Source: Phallus indusiatus (Eukaryota > Basidiomycota > Agaricomycetes > Phallales > Phallaceae). From it: DNA of 64,000 bases. Under the pieces are notes generated by a model. The model was not told where the DNA came from and did no database searches. It worked only from the letters and a program-made list of their open reading frames with translations. The stretch is from the NCBI GenBank assembly GCA_027605045.1, contig JAQFWX010000016.1, forward strand, positions 1,082,051 through 1,146,050, given 5' to 3'. The translations under genes and the position numbers were made by a program. Of the stretch, positions 48,001 through 64,000 are shown piece after piece (the stretch's first letter is position 1; the number at the start of each line of letters is the position of its first letter).

Positions 48001-49582
48001 AAGCAACGGGTTGAGGTTTGGTCGATTCAGGATCTCGCGCAGGACCACTAATCTCATTCTCACGATCAAGAAGGAAAGTAAGTGCCTTTTTCTGATGTGG
48101 ATAAAGAGTTGTATTAACACAGGGAGCTTCAAATGCACATCATTTAACCAATCTGAGAACTCGATATACAGGCAAACTTACGAGCGGACGTTTCTTCAAG
48201 GTCATCTCCGGACTTCAGACTTTTAAAGACTTCATCGACTTGGGTCCTCTGAACCTCAACACTTTTGGAATTTGTTTGCATGGCCCATTTATTGACACAT
48301 TGTTTCGCGAAAAGACCGACGGGTCCGTATCCTCCAGGCGGAGGGTTATGCGGGTTTGAGTAGAGAATGTTCATACGCGTGATATCGAATGGAGCCACCG
48401 GGTGATCTAACATCAGCTGTGCACTGTACAGGTGCTGCGAAACGAGAGTAATATTGCCTTTAGGAGTGAAAAGTAACATATGTAAAGGTAGAAATGGCAT
48501 CTAAATACAGGGCAGGATAGGTGTCCCTCATTTTGGCAATTAGTATAAAATGCATTAACACTCACTGGTTGGACGCTTCTTTTAAAGTAAGCTTCCACCT
48601 TGATTAAACCCTTTCCTAGCATGGGCCCAAGCACATTAGCAACTTTCTGCATCACAACGCCACAGATATTGGGGAACTGTTCATCTGCAAAGTCGTCCAC
48701 TCTGTTTGGAGAGGGTACGATGGCATTTACAGTCTCGTCTCCATTCGCAGACCGCTCTCGGGCTGCGGGATCGTATTTCAGTATTACAGGCGCAAAATCG
48801 TCAAGAGGTCTCGGTGGCTGAGAAGGATCATTGGGACGGGGAGCAACATACTGGTGTTGGTAAAGGAGGAGGAGGGTTGCGACAAGTTGCCCTATACAAA
48901 CTGGGGTGCGGGGATCGACGTCTGCCGGTAAATTGGTTTGGTGTAACATCGGCTGTTGCATATGGGGATGGATGCCCATATGAGGAGGTAAACGTGGTGG
49001 AACGACAAGTGGTGGCGCGGCTGAGACTGGGGGAGGAGAGGGAGAAGATGTAAGGTCAATAACCTGTCTGACATGACCACGTCTGCTTTTCGCTTTCTGT
49101 GGTAATTGCGCCAGCTGAGGTCGAGGATGGTGCAAATGAGGAACAGGACTAGGTGATATCGCAGGCGAGAATGGTGCACCGGGGGAGGGGCGATTAGGGA
49201 AGAATGCAGCTGAATTCGAGGCGAATTGAGCTCTATAACGATCTCTGGCAGATTGGTTGATAGGTGTGCTCCCGTAGAGTGTTGCAGGCGGCGTGTATGG
49301 AACATAGCCACTGGGGTCTAAGACACACCAAAAAGTATCAGAATAAGGGCTATACGCTTGAGTCTAAATTGGGAATGTACCTGTTCGTGGTCGCTTATAA
49401 TCACGCTCGTGAACGGCAGTAGTATCAACTTCGTCCATATCTTCATCGTCATCATCATCCTCCGCGGTCAAGTCGATGGTGTGATTCAAGGGAGCAGAAA
49501 AGGCTGAATTTGCCGCATGGGGGATCGAATTTGAGCTGCCATTGCTGAGACCAATAGTATTGTATGTCGCGCTGGTAGTCAT
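45057..49582 (-). CDS. Rad5/HLTF-like SNF2 helicase with HIRAN-like and RING domains
   Basis: The start ATG at 49582 opens a region with an acidic run (DLTAEDDDDDEDMDEVD). A HIRAN-like part includes VNAIVPSPNRVDDFADEQFP and VLGPMLGKGLIKVEAYFKR. SNF2 motifs follow: MGLGKTITCVSLLAS (Walker A), SRGTLIVCPLSTIVNWEDQF, VHWFRVVLDEAQ (motif II), and RRLCLTGTPVQNKLDDVYAL. A RING finger lies between the helicase halves: CVQCGTEL, then RCQHLFCIECFHSYICSGW and SCAACQAELL, with a basic insert inside it. The end has RLGQTKPVTIKKFIIENSIE and stops at 45057. The HIRAN-SNF2-RING order is that of Rad5/HLTF, ubiquitin ligases that poly-ubiquitylate PCNA at stalled forks. The DEAQ instead of DEGH-type box is noted. 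A nuclear role in damage tolerance is inferred from this layout. Confidence 0.85.
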
Positions 49583-52500
49583 CTAGAAAGAAAAAACAAA
49601 TGTCGGATCGACAGAGTACTTTTTATTAGACGAAGAAAAAAAATCACGTGGAGATCGAATTTAATAGCAAAGATTGCACTGGATTGCGCAGTCCAAATAA
49701 TTATTCAAGGATTGACTTTGTGATGTTGGAACGACAAGAAAGTGAGTAAATTAATAAACCGTAGGAAGCGGCAATAAAGCCGCCGTTTTATATGTTGGTG
49801 GTTAAAAAACAAGAGTTGGACAAGTGGACAAGTTGTCCAGCCGCGGGAATCCGAACGCTGCTGAGTCACGGCTTCGGCCACATGACTAAGCCATTTTGAT
49901 TATCTCAGCATCATCACCCACCGCAACCTCCTGATTCTGTGCTTCTGCTATTCACTAAACCAACATCAACTTGACACCTTTTATTCTTTTCCATGCTGCT
50001 CTAATTCAATCTCAAAACATCGCTGTTGGTTGCCCCTCTTTTTCGCGTCGATAGTTAATCCGCGGTTAATCATTTAATCCATCGAGCATGACAACATTCC
50101 GGCCGGAGATGGAATAATAGCTATGGACACAGCTAATTCGCGCGTGGTTCCGGACAATGGCCTTTAAAATTGCGCGTCTTGTCCAATTGTGACATGATTT
50201 GGACAATTCGTGTTGACTAACGCCTCCGATTGAACTGGATCGGCCTAAATTTCAACATTGATTAGCACTGTCCATATCTCAAGAATTATATTTCATTTCA
50301 AACCATCAGTTTGGACTCTGGCTGAACAACGAAGGGATTGAAATTACTTTGATCGACATTAACATGGACAATATTATCGGTAATTACCCCGGAGGGTGTG
50401 ACCAGTCCACAGATCAAGTCTCAATGGATCTTGACCAACTAGGTATCCAATTTGAAAGTAATCCGCATCTTTGACCAGTATTAAGTCGTAATGATTCGGA
50501 ATGTACGTTCGGAATAGTGCCGACCCTTCCCAGGCCAATGGAAAAGATGTGTGGTCGGCGCATGTATTAGCATTGTGGATTTCAAATTCGAAGTCGCTTG
50601 CAGTTGTTTAAATCCATGTAGACATTACTCCGTGTGATAATCTGAAAAACCACAGAGATTGGCATTAAGAGATAGATATTCATCTGACGGGATTAGTAAG
50701 TTTACCAGGGGCTTACTTGATTCTCGACTTCAGTCACAATTCGCGCTTTGATACAAACGACACACCGTCTTAAAATGGCGCAATGCACATAAACATGTGA
50801 AATTGACAGCTGGGTTTGTGGGCCTTAAAAAGAGTTCCTAGAATAAAGCTTTTGATCCTAAACGCTTTAAGCAAAGATCGGACCAAACAAGCTGCCAGCG
50901 GCCGGTAATGGGGCTCTTAAATCCGTAAATCTGGATTGTACTACTCTAGTAGGACAATGATAAGTAGGGGACCTTGATGATGAATTTGAACATACGTCAC
51001 GGTGCACGTAATAGTTAAAAGTTGTCAAATTTAGACCAACCCAAACTTTACTCCGCTGCTAGTAGTAACAAGCATGCATCCTTCATCTTGACATCCAAAT
51101 CCACTGCCGTTCAAAAAGAGTCGTAAAACAGTTCTTAAACCAAATACGGAAAAATGAAACCTCATTATGTCGATGGCAGAGGTTGTTGGGGTAGTATCCC
51201 TGTGGGTCCTCACAGGCTAGTTCAGCTGAAGGATAGCTGATAGGTGTAGATAGCGGGCACGTTTTGAATTGAAGAAAGATGTACTCACCACTCTCCCAAA
51301 AAACTTGTAAGCAAAATCCATACCATGTGAAAGGAAAAGGGCTAACACGTTCTCAAAAATTGCCAGGAAGAGGGCAAAACTGTCAAAAAAAGAACACCTT
51401 GGTAGGATGTTCAAATTTCGGATACCAGCTGACAGAAAGTCTAGCCTGTAATGCGCTACTCTTTTCAAATAAAGATCCCGTGAAGAGTTAAAAGAACAGT
51501 GCCTGTGGGAGTCCGCTGCTGTCAAGAAGGTCTTTGGCGTCTTGGCTGGTGAAATTATAATTAGCGATCAGCATTCACAGCTGAGTCTGCAGGAGACCTT
51601 ACGAGTCAGTTCCTTCCGGCTTCATGCAGCAGATCGCAAGAATCATTTTTACCTTCCGTAATAAGCATATTCCGCGAGACGCATCAAATTGTGGCAACAG
51701 GAAGAATTAAATGAAAAACTTCACATTTTTCATGAGTCAAACTTGGGAGAACGCCACAAGGAATGCAAACCCAACATTTTGGAAGATAATTTTGCCGAGT
51801 GAGATAGATTCTCTTTAGTACCATTAGAAGGTGTTCGAAAAGGACGTTTTTAGCACCTGCGCATGCGTGGTGAAGCCCGAAAACGCATCAGAGTTATTTA
51901 TAAACGCTCCACCGTGGAACTCACAATTCATTCAAAGAGACCATATTTCATGCTAATTTGTCCCGTTGGCTGCTAGTAAATGACAGTTGCCAGATGCATG
52001 TCAAAAAATAACCGACAGCTGGAGAGTCAAAAACCGAAAGTTCCGACAAAAAGTTCCGAGACCTCAACCCAGTACGATGCGGTAGGAAGTACATTCCTGA
52101 ACTGTTCTCGAATTGAAAATTAAGAATTAATTCTATTTTCAGCAAAGAAAACCGTGCATTCAAGCGATCTACATCTTTGACAGAATCCGCCTGTGAAGAA
52201 GGTTTAACTGAGGACTGACTTTACCACATGGCCTGACTAATGCTGCTCTATTCGTTCTCGAAGGGTTTTTAAGGCACAGAAGAAGTACAAGACAACAGCT
52301 TCTTCCTGCTTGATAGATTGATATGAAAACTCGGGTACACAAACGTTGTGGGGTTTCTTTTTTTGTGCGTCCAGTAGCCTCCGATGGTACCGGTGATCTG
52401 AAAATTGCATAGATGAAAAAAATCAAATGGTTACCATTTTTTTCTCACAGAGTATTTTGCGAAGTCCTCTCATTCCCGACATATGTTGGCATTATACGAC

Positions 52501-53274
52501 CGACCATCATTTGTTCTGCTCATACTGAATCAGTATGATGTCATGCATGGTGCGGCTGTCTGGTTCAACGTGTCTTTTCGGGCTTATGAAGTCTTCAATG
52601 CGAGGATCTATCATCTGAATCAAAAGGCCGATACGCTTGGCGGGATGTCTGGTTTTTGAGAAGTTTGGGAACAAGTGGAGAACAGGGAAGAAACAATTGA
52701 AATGAACTGTGATGGTATCCGAGAGCTTGGCGACACCAGTGCCGACAACCTGCCGAAGGTAAGCCGGCGCAATTCCCCCGACTGTCAAAAAAGCTCGGAA
52801 TCATGTGGAATCGGGTCTCATCTGCTGCCGCGGAAGTAGTAAAATAATTCTTTATACTTTACGTGATATATTTTGGTCGTATCTAGCATACTGTGAATTA
52901 GACAGGTCCCAATGTATGCAACACGTATGTCGTCGTTTGGGTTTATGACTTTCTTTGTTGGGTGAGCATATGTACAAAGAGAAGACGAGTGAGTTAAATT
53001 AATAATTTCCTTCTATATATTTCCCATTCGGTCTCAAATGAGCCGGAAGTTACCATCATCTAAGAAGCTCATTTAATATCGATTTCAGGAACGCCTCATT
53101 TTTTGCATGACTCGGACAGAGCTCGCATAAAGTCAAAGCTACTCGCAGTTGACCTGTTTTTGGAAGTGGTTTCTGTCTTATTTTTTCTATATAAACCTCC
53201 TAGTTTTCTTTCATATTTTCCACAGCTCAAGTAGTGACTTGGTCTTCATCAGCTTAAAAACTTATTTCTACAAC
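49583..53274. other. gene-poor 3.7-kb stretch with scattered open frames
   Basis: The first few hundred bases are promoter of the Rad5/HLTF-like gene. Minus-strand frames at 51.2-51.5 kb, 52.2-52.4 kb and 52.5-52.8 kb (one containing GGIAPAYLRQVVGTGVAKL) are open for 60-100 codons but show no family and could not be joined. They may be a decayed or fast-evolving gene. At 49.83-49.91 kb the minus strand has A-box-like and B-box-like strings but no tRNA fold. No terminal repeats or transposase motifs were found. Confidence 0.4.
53188..53195 (+). promoter_or_regulatory. TATA box of hydrophobin gene
   Basis: TATATAAA lies 87 nt before ATG 53275, a normal position for a highly expressed fungal gene. 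Confidence 0.7.
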
Positions 53275-53807
53275 ATGCAATTCAAAGCCATTGTTACCTC
53301 TCTTGCTTTGCTCGCTACCGCTGTTAATGCCCTTCCAAACAACCCAGTAACGGTCACCGTTACAGACACACAAACAGTCGCTCAACCAGTGCAGACCGTC
53401 GTTTCCCAATGCAACGAAGGTAGGTTCATTCTCTCCTTACAGCAGCTCCGACTTAGAAAAGACCCCCAGGAAACGAGGTTTGTTGCAACGTTGTAGGTGA
53501 TGCCCAGAGCAGCAGCGTCGCCTTGCTTGCTGGATTGCTCGGTATTGTTTTGGGTGATGTTACCGGAATCATCGGCCTCGGATGCACAAACATTGGCGTG
53601 TAAGCTTTATCGTGATTTTACTTCTATCTTTAGTGGGATATAATGCTGTTGATTTAGTTCTGTTGGAAATTCGGCATGCAATGAACAAGCAGCTTGCTGC
53701 ACTGGCGTTCAATTCAATGGCTTGGTAGGCATATAAGATTTTTGAATTGTTCCAGCATGCTTAACGCTTCATAGGTCAACGTTGGATGCAGTCCAATTAA
53801 CCTCTAA
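53275..53807 (+). CDS. class I hydrophobin
   Basis: Hydrophobins are small secreted proteins that coat hyphae and fruiting bodies. A signal peptide (MQFKAIVTSLALLATAVNAL) starts at ATG 53275. The eight-Cys pattern is complete when the first intron ends at CCCCCAG: SQCNEG joins NEVCCNVVGDAQ, giving Cys-X6-Cys-Cys. SSSVALLAGLLGIVLGDVTG and IIGLGC follow, then SACNEQAACC and, over the last intron, FNGLVNVGCSPINL with TAA at 53805-53807. Three introns interrupt the gene. The spacing and long hydrophobic loop are class I. The mature protein is predicted to be about 100 residues. No second hydrophobin gene is visible nearby. Confidence 0.92.
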
Positions 53808-55065
53808 AAGCGGACTTTGTATAAATGGACATGATATTGTTATGTAAATGATGAGATAGTGAACATACCATGTTTCCTTTTTTCTTTTAGACTGGAATGA
53901 AAATCAGTTTAGTTATGTCAGCTACGTATGGTGAATTGCGCATTCGCAGCAACTAATGAGCTTGACAACCTATCTCAGATCACAATAAAGAGAAGCTTTT
54001 CACCAAGCTCTCTCAAGAAAATATACGTGCCTATATGATGGTTACAAGATCTACTGTCGTTTGACGTGGAACATATGTGAGAAAAAAGGAGTACTACCAT
54101 AGAATTATTTTGACATGTAGAAAAAATTTCCTCAGGATCACGCGACCAGGCTCAGATCAAATCTGACTATCTAGAATCTACTATCACATAAGTCAAGATT
54201 AGGGGACAGACTCCTACACGTGAACCTAATTTTGTGGCAGCGGAATACAAGGTTCAATCCCGTTGCCGCCGACGGAAATCTCTTCAAAAAGCCGTGCTTG
54301 GATAGAAAAAAAGACCCACGCTTCGATTCGGCCAGTTAAAGCACTTCAAAGCAGTTCTGCCCACTTCTAGATCTTGACCACTGCTTGGCAGCGCTTCGAC
54401 ACCGGCAGGGCAGTCTTCGCGGAGACGATATTTCCAAATACAAAGTTGGACGACGTCATAAGATTAATGACGAGCATAGAACGTCATAGAACGTCATGAA
54501 TGTCGTAGTGGATCCATTAGGCTGCAGCTGCGTGCCTTCTTCTGTGGGAAGATGTTGTGCGCTATTGTGCGCAGCGAACGCTTAACGCCGTAACCCCCAA
54601 GTTTCAAACGGAGAAAACAATTGAAAGTCAACTTAAATTTAGCTTTGCTCAAGGTATGCGCAAATCGGACTTCCTTTTGAAAATTCTTCTCACACACTAA
54701 AACATCAACAGCTTCTGAAAACGATTTTGAAGACATTTTTTGCGTTGTATAGCTCATATGTAAGCGTGCGTCACGCGATACTCTTGGGCCTTACTGGTAG
54801 TATTACCCAGTGTTACTAGTATCCGTGATAGTTTGACCCGAATTTCTTGAATTTCACGGGACACGTTCATAACTGGCAAATATTTTTTGTACATGCTTAT
54901 TTATCTGACTGATTTACGTTCAATATACACAAGGTTCATTTTGACTTTTTGAAATATTCTTGTTGTTATATCATCACGACACCAAGAAGTTAGCGCCCAC
55001 GCAAAGGATGTGCAAGATAATCAATCCCAGATACAGATATCATCACATCGGTACTGTAAGTAACT
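53808..55065. other. intergenic between convergent hydrophobin and thiolase genes
   Basis: An 87-codon minus frame (54494-54757) has no domain. A decamer near ATAGAACGTC is repeated at 54475-54500. A GC-rich hairpin with GGTTCAATCC in its loop lies at about 54237-54268 but does not form a tRNA. Confidence 0.4.
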
Positions 55066-56746
55066 TCATTCGCCTACAAACATACCTGCGGCACCCATGC
55101 CTAGTCCAATACACATGGATGTTACCAGTATCTGTCAAAAAATTAATTGAAGTCGGTAGCCAGTATGCTAAAAGAACTACCTTTTTGTTTCTTCTTCGTA
55201 GTTCTGCTAACCCAGTGGCTATTTGCCTTGCACCCGTGGCACGTAAATCCAACAAAATCAGGGTAAGATCAAGTCAAAAAAGATCGAAACTTATCTAACG
55301 GGTGACCTAATGCAATGCTTCCCCCATTGACATTGACCTTTTCTATGTCTAAGCGGAGCTTCTCGACGCAATAGACATACATTGATGCGAAAGCTTCGTT
55401 AATCTGAATTAACAACAAGTGTAAGTGAGATAATCTTGTGGTCAAGGGATACTAGCACACCTCAAACAAGTCGATGTCGTCGATAGACAGCTTAGTAAGT
55501 TCTAACAGTCGAGGTATAGCGTATGTAGGGCCGATACCCATGATACGCGGTGCAAGGCCTAAGGGGAATTAATAATGAATTAACCTCGCTTCAAGAACTT
55601 TTTCACCTGAGACAACGGTAGTGACATATTTCGCCAAGATAGGTAATTTCAGTTCTTCGGCTTTACGTCTTGTCATGAGCAGAACCGCCGCAGCACCATC
55701 TGTAATCTGACTGGCGTTTCCCCCTGTGGTCTTGCCGCCACCCCACTGAGGAAATGCAGGCTTAATTTTGCTCAAAGATTCGGCGGTAGTGTTATAGCGA
55801 ATACCGTCATCCTTGGATACTAGAATTTTCTCTCTCATTCCTGTTGTCGAATCGAGAACATATCCTTCCAGCGGGACAATTTCTTTGTCAAAAAAACCTT
55901 CTTTTTGGGCCTTTTCAGCTCGTTGGAAGGATCTTTGTAAGATGTCAGCCAGTTTCCTCCGCCAAGAAAATATATATGACATACAATGCTGCGTATCTGT
56001 CCATATCCTCTCGTGAGATGTTAAAATCCTCGGCTACATTCTCACTTGTCCATCCCATAGGCTGATGTAAGAATTAATCACCGGAAAATTGAGAACGACG
56101 TGTAAAATAAAACAAACCTGGATACAGTCCTTGGCTACCTCGTGAGCCATTATCTCATCACAGAGAGAAGGAGATCCTTTGTCCGGATTAGCAGACATAC
56201 TTTCGGCTCCTACGGCCAAACCAATTTCAATCTGGCCAGCACGTATCTGATTTGCAACAGCAGTAACAGCCATGAGTCCGCTAGAGCAAAAACGATTGAT
56301 GATTTGAACGGGTGTCGTAACAGGTATTCCAGCTGCAATAGCCGCTGCTCGGGCCTCATAAGCTGATCCTGGAGAGAGAACTGTCCCCACAGTTATGTCT
56401 TGAATCAACGAAGGGTCAATTTGAGACTGAGATATTGTGGCCTAATAATGTTAGTCAGTCAAACAGACTCGCCAAAAACGAGATACTAAGTAGGATATAA
56501 CTAACTTTAAACATAGATAATAGAAGCTCATCAAATCTGACACGAAGGGAATGTGAGAAAACTGGAATTCTATTCTGGGGACGGATTTGCGGACCTTGTG
56601 TCTTTGAAACCGCCCTTCCGAGCTTTAGTCAGAGGTGAGCGTATAGCCAGCGTAATCACAACATCATCTTGATTCTTTTTGACTATAGCCGCAGTACCAG
56701 TTGTGTCAGACTGAAGATGGGATGCGAGCTGTCTGATACGTTGCAT
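55066..56746 (-). CDS. peroxisomal 3-ketoacyl-CoA thiolase
   Basis: This enzyme performs the last step of beta-oxidation, cleaving 3-ketoacyl-CoA with CoA. The start ATG at 56746 begins [11 protein letters not shown], where RIRQLASHL is a clear PTS2 peroxisomal import signal. Thiolase blocks in order: [44 protein letters not shown] (nucleophile Cys), [60 protein letters not shown] (His), and after an unusual intron [14 protein letters not shown], then [14 protein letters not shown] (second active Cys). TGA is at 55066-55068. All catalytic residues are present. About ten introns. The pathway partner enzymes are not in the window. Confidence 0.92.
55243..55294 (-). other. 52-nt AT-AC intron in the thiolase gene
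   Basis: Read on the minus strand, the intron begins ATAAGTTTC and ends GGATTTAC. Joining its flanks (CCGTTAG and GTGCCACGG) restores HPLGATGARQ, the expected thiolase sequence, in frame. No GT-AG choice near it keeps this block. Confidence 0.7.
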
Positions 56747-57227
56747 TGAACGAGATGTTGACGAGATTAATAAAACATTGAATCTCAGAGGCCAAGTTCA
56801 GACTCATGACGAGCCGCATTACACGGAGGTGTGACGCAGACGCCCGAGTGACAGGCACGATTGGCCCGGCAGGGGTGTGTCCCGAGATCCGTGTTGTGCG
56901 TGTTTTACTAATCAATAATGACTAATGTAATAATGTAATTCCGGCTCAGTCGACGCTTAGTCCCTTTGAATTGGACTTGTTAGGTTTCGTCGGTTTCAAA
57001 TATCTTGGGTCATGGTTGGAATTTCAGCCTAAGTTTCTGAATTTTTCAGTACAATTTCAATTGTCAGCTTTCTGGTCATCACTTTCGGAAAAATTGTCTG
57101 ATACGACGGACACGCCTTCAGCCGAATTGTGTGCCGAAATCTGGAAGGTCCTTTGATAAGTAAGACTTGCTCTAGCCTTATATTTCGCACCGTGACCTCA
57201 TCTTCTTTCCCTCTCTTCCTCTCTCCG
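56747..57227. other. divergent promoter region, thiolase (-) and ABC transporter (+)
   Basis: The left half is GC-richer and open on the minus strand but shows no domain. A pyrimidine-rich stretch (57200-57226) lies just before the transporter ATG. Confidence 0.5.
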
Positions 57228-63182
<5,955 letters not shown>

Positions 63183-63385
63183 GAGAATTAGTAGAGCGTA
63201 TCCCCTTTTTTAGAATATCAAGTAGATTTGTTTCTTGGCTTGACTTGATTGGACTATGTACATCAAATTCCTGCGCACGTATGGGCGCTTGTCTGTTAAC
63301 ATAAGGAGTCACCGCCCCCCATCCCGTTACTAAGTAAACAACTTACACGTCTTGACCACGTTACCGCAGTACCACTCTTTACGCT

Positions 63386-63391
63386 TATAAA
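63386..63391 (+). promoter_or_regulatory. TATA box of REEP/Yop1-family gene
   Basis: TATAAA lies 72 nt before the ATG at 63458. Confidence 0.6.
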
Positions 63392-63457
63392 GAAACCACT
63401 CTCTGTTTATCTCAATTCTTCCCATCAATTGCTATCAATCCAGATAAGTAAAGAAAG

Positions 63458-64000
63458 ATGGGCGTCGTTGCAATTTTCAGTCGTCTTCTTACGTACGTTT
63501 CAATGCAAAATTTTGGTCGTGTGCGCTCATAAATACCCTATAGCACTTGGATCGCTTTTCTGTATCCTGCCTTTGCATCTTACAAGGCGCTTTCTCATCG
63601 TCCTGTCTCTGAACCTGAATTAGAAAGATGGGTGAAATACTGGTCGGTTTTTGGTCCTCCACCGCTTTTGCTGTGGAAGTATACTGAGCTCCCCTTACCC
63701 TAGGTCTGTCGTCGGTGCATTCGTCGGTGCTGAGTATCTGTTTGAATGGATCGTCAGCTGGTGTGTTTCTCCTTTGGCAATGAATTGTATAGTCGGTTTA
63801 TTTTGCTGATGACCAACTAGGGTCCCGTTCTACTGGGAAGTCAAAACTGCGATTGTTTTATATTTGGCCTTGCCTCAAACACAGGTATACCTCCGTCCGC
63901 GCCTTAGGACTCCGTTTTATACCAGTCCAATGACTGATTTCTCGACTTTTTAGGGGTCTACGTATATCTACGACAAATATCTCGGCCCGTATTTCCAGCG
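63458..64000 (+). CDS. REEP/Yop1 (TB2/DP1/HVA22) family ER-shaping protein, 5' part
   Basis: Members insert hairpin helices into the ER membrane and bend it into tubules. The ATG at 63458 begins MGVVAIFSRLL; after a GTACGT..TATAG intron comes TWIAFLYPAFASYKALSHRP and ERWVKYW. A 62-nt intron then joins to SVVGAFVGAEYLFEWIVSW, and later exons give VPFYWEVKTAIVLYLALPQT and GSTYIYDKYLGPYF, the family signature (PFYxExKxxxxxxLxLPQTxGxxxxYxxxxxP). The first hydrophobic hairpins are visible. The gene continues past the window end, so length and tail are unknown; REEP3/4-like members have long C-terminal tails. Confidence 0.88.

Noticed and set aside
49825..49900. A tRNA or tRNA-derived SINE on the minus strand (TGGCTTAGTCATGTGG plus GTTCGGATTCC)
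   Set aside because: The two boxes are only about 20 nt apart, too close for a tRNA, and no cloverleaf or second copy was seen.
51031..52804. A membrane or enzyme gene on the minus strand from three open frames
   Set aside because: No family motif was found and the frames could not be joined by convincing splice sites, so it is only noted as a possible decayed gene.
53395..53530. A hydrophobin that has lost the Cys2-Cys3 pair (SSS instead of CC) if the first intron ends at TTGTAG
   Set aside because: An upstream acceptor (CCCCCAG) gives an in-frame exon with VCCNVVGDAQ and restores the normal Cys-X6-Cys-Cys spacing, so the gene is a standard eight-Cys hydrophobin.
54237..54275. A tRNA 3' half around GGTTCAATCC
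   Set aside because: It forms a simple GC-rich hairpin, but no tRNA body precedes it.

Overview
The window is nuclear DNA of a mushroom-forming basidiomycete (Agaricomycetes). The genes are split by many short introns (about 45-80 nt), most with GT..AG ends. Several families are typical of that class: a DUF6533 membrane protein, F-box proteins with diverged C-terminal halves, a class I hydrophobin, and a GH5 cellulase with an N-terminal CBM1. About 20 protein genes can be read, packed on both strands. I see no rRNA, convincing tRNA, CRISPR array or intact transposon. Exon edges were read by eye from splice signals and family motifs, so gene ends are firmer than some internal junctions.

Layout. 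0-2.8 kb: possible last exon of an unrecognised gene, then no supported gene. 2.8-9.4 kb: F-box protein (+), DUF6533 membrane protein (-), mitochondrial branched-chain 2-oxoacid dehydrogenase E1 alpha (-). 9.9-13.6 kb: two neighbouring RNase III-like/dsRBD paralogs (-) and a small homeodomain protein (-). 14.2-25.8 kb: LSG1 ribosome-biogenesis GTPase (+), a C2H2 zinc-finger protein (-) head-to-head with a lipase (+), exocyst Sec8 (+), and a long LYR-motif protein (-). 26.3-36.1 kb: second F-box protein (+), a CHD/Mit1-like chromatin remodeler (-), a lipid-droplet hydrolase (-). 36.9-49.6 kb: GH5-CBM1 endoglucanase (+), a Zn2Cys6 transcription factor (+), and a Rad5/HLTF-like HIRAN-SNF2-RING protein (-). 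49.6-53.3 kb: gene-poor. 53.3-64 kb: hydrophobin (+), peroxisomal 3-ketoacyl-CoA thiolase with a PTS2 signal (-), ABCC/YOR1-like transporter (+), and the 5' part of a REEP/Yop1-family gene (+) cut by the window end.

Most genes are housekeeping and do not form one pathway or a secondary-metabolite cluster. Loose themes are lipid handling (lipase, lipid-droplet hydrolase, thiolase), chromatin and DNA repair (two SNF2 proteins), and the secreted or surface lifestyle of a mushroom (cellulase, hydrophobin). The most notable points are an AT-AC intron in the thiolase gene, an 8-nt microexon carrying the first zinc-cluster cysteine, an LSG1 start codon alone in its coding exon, a pair of RNase III-like proteins lacking catalytic residues, a homeodomain with His in place of Asn51, and head-to-head genes whose best ATG codons overlap.
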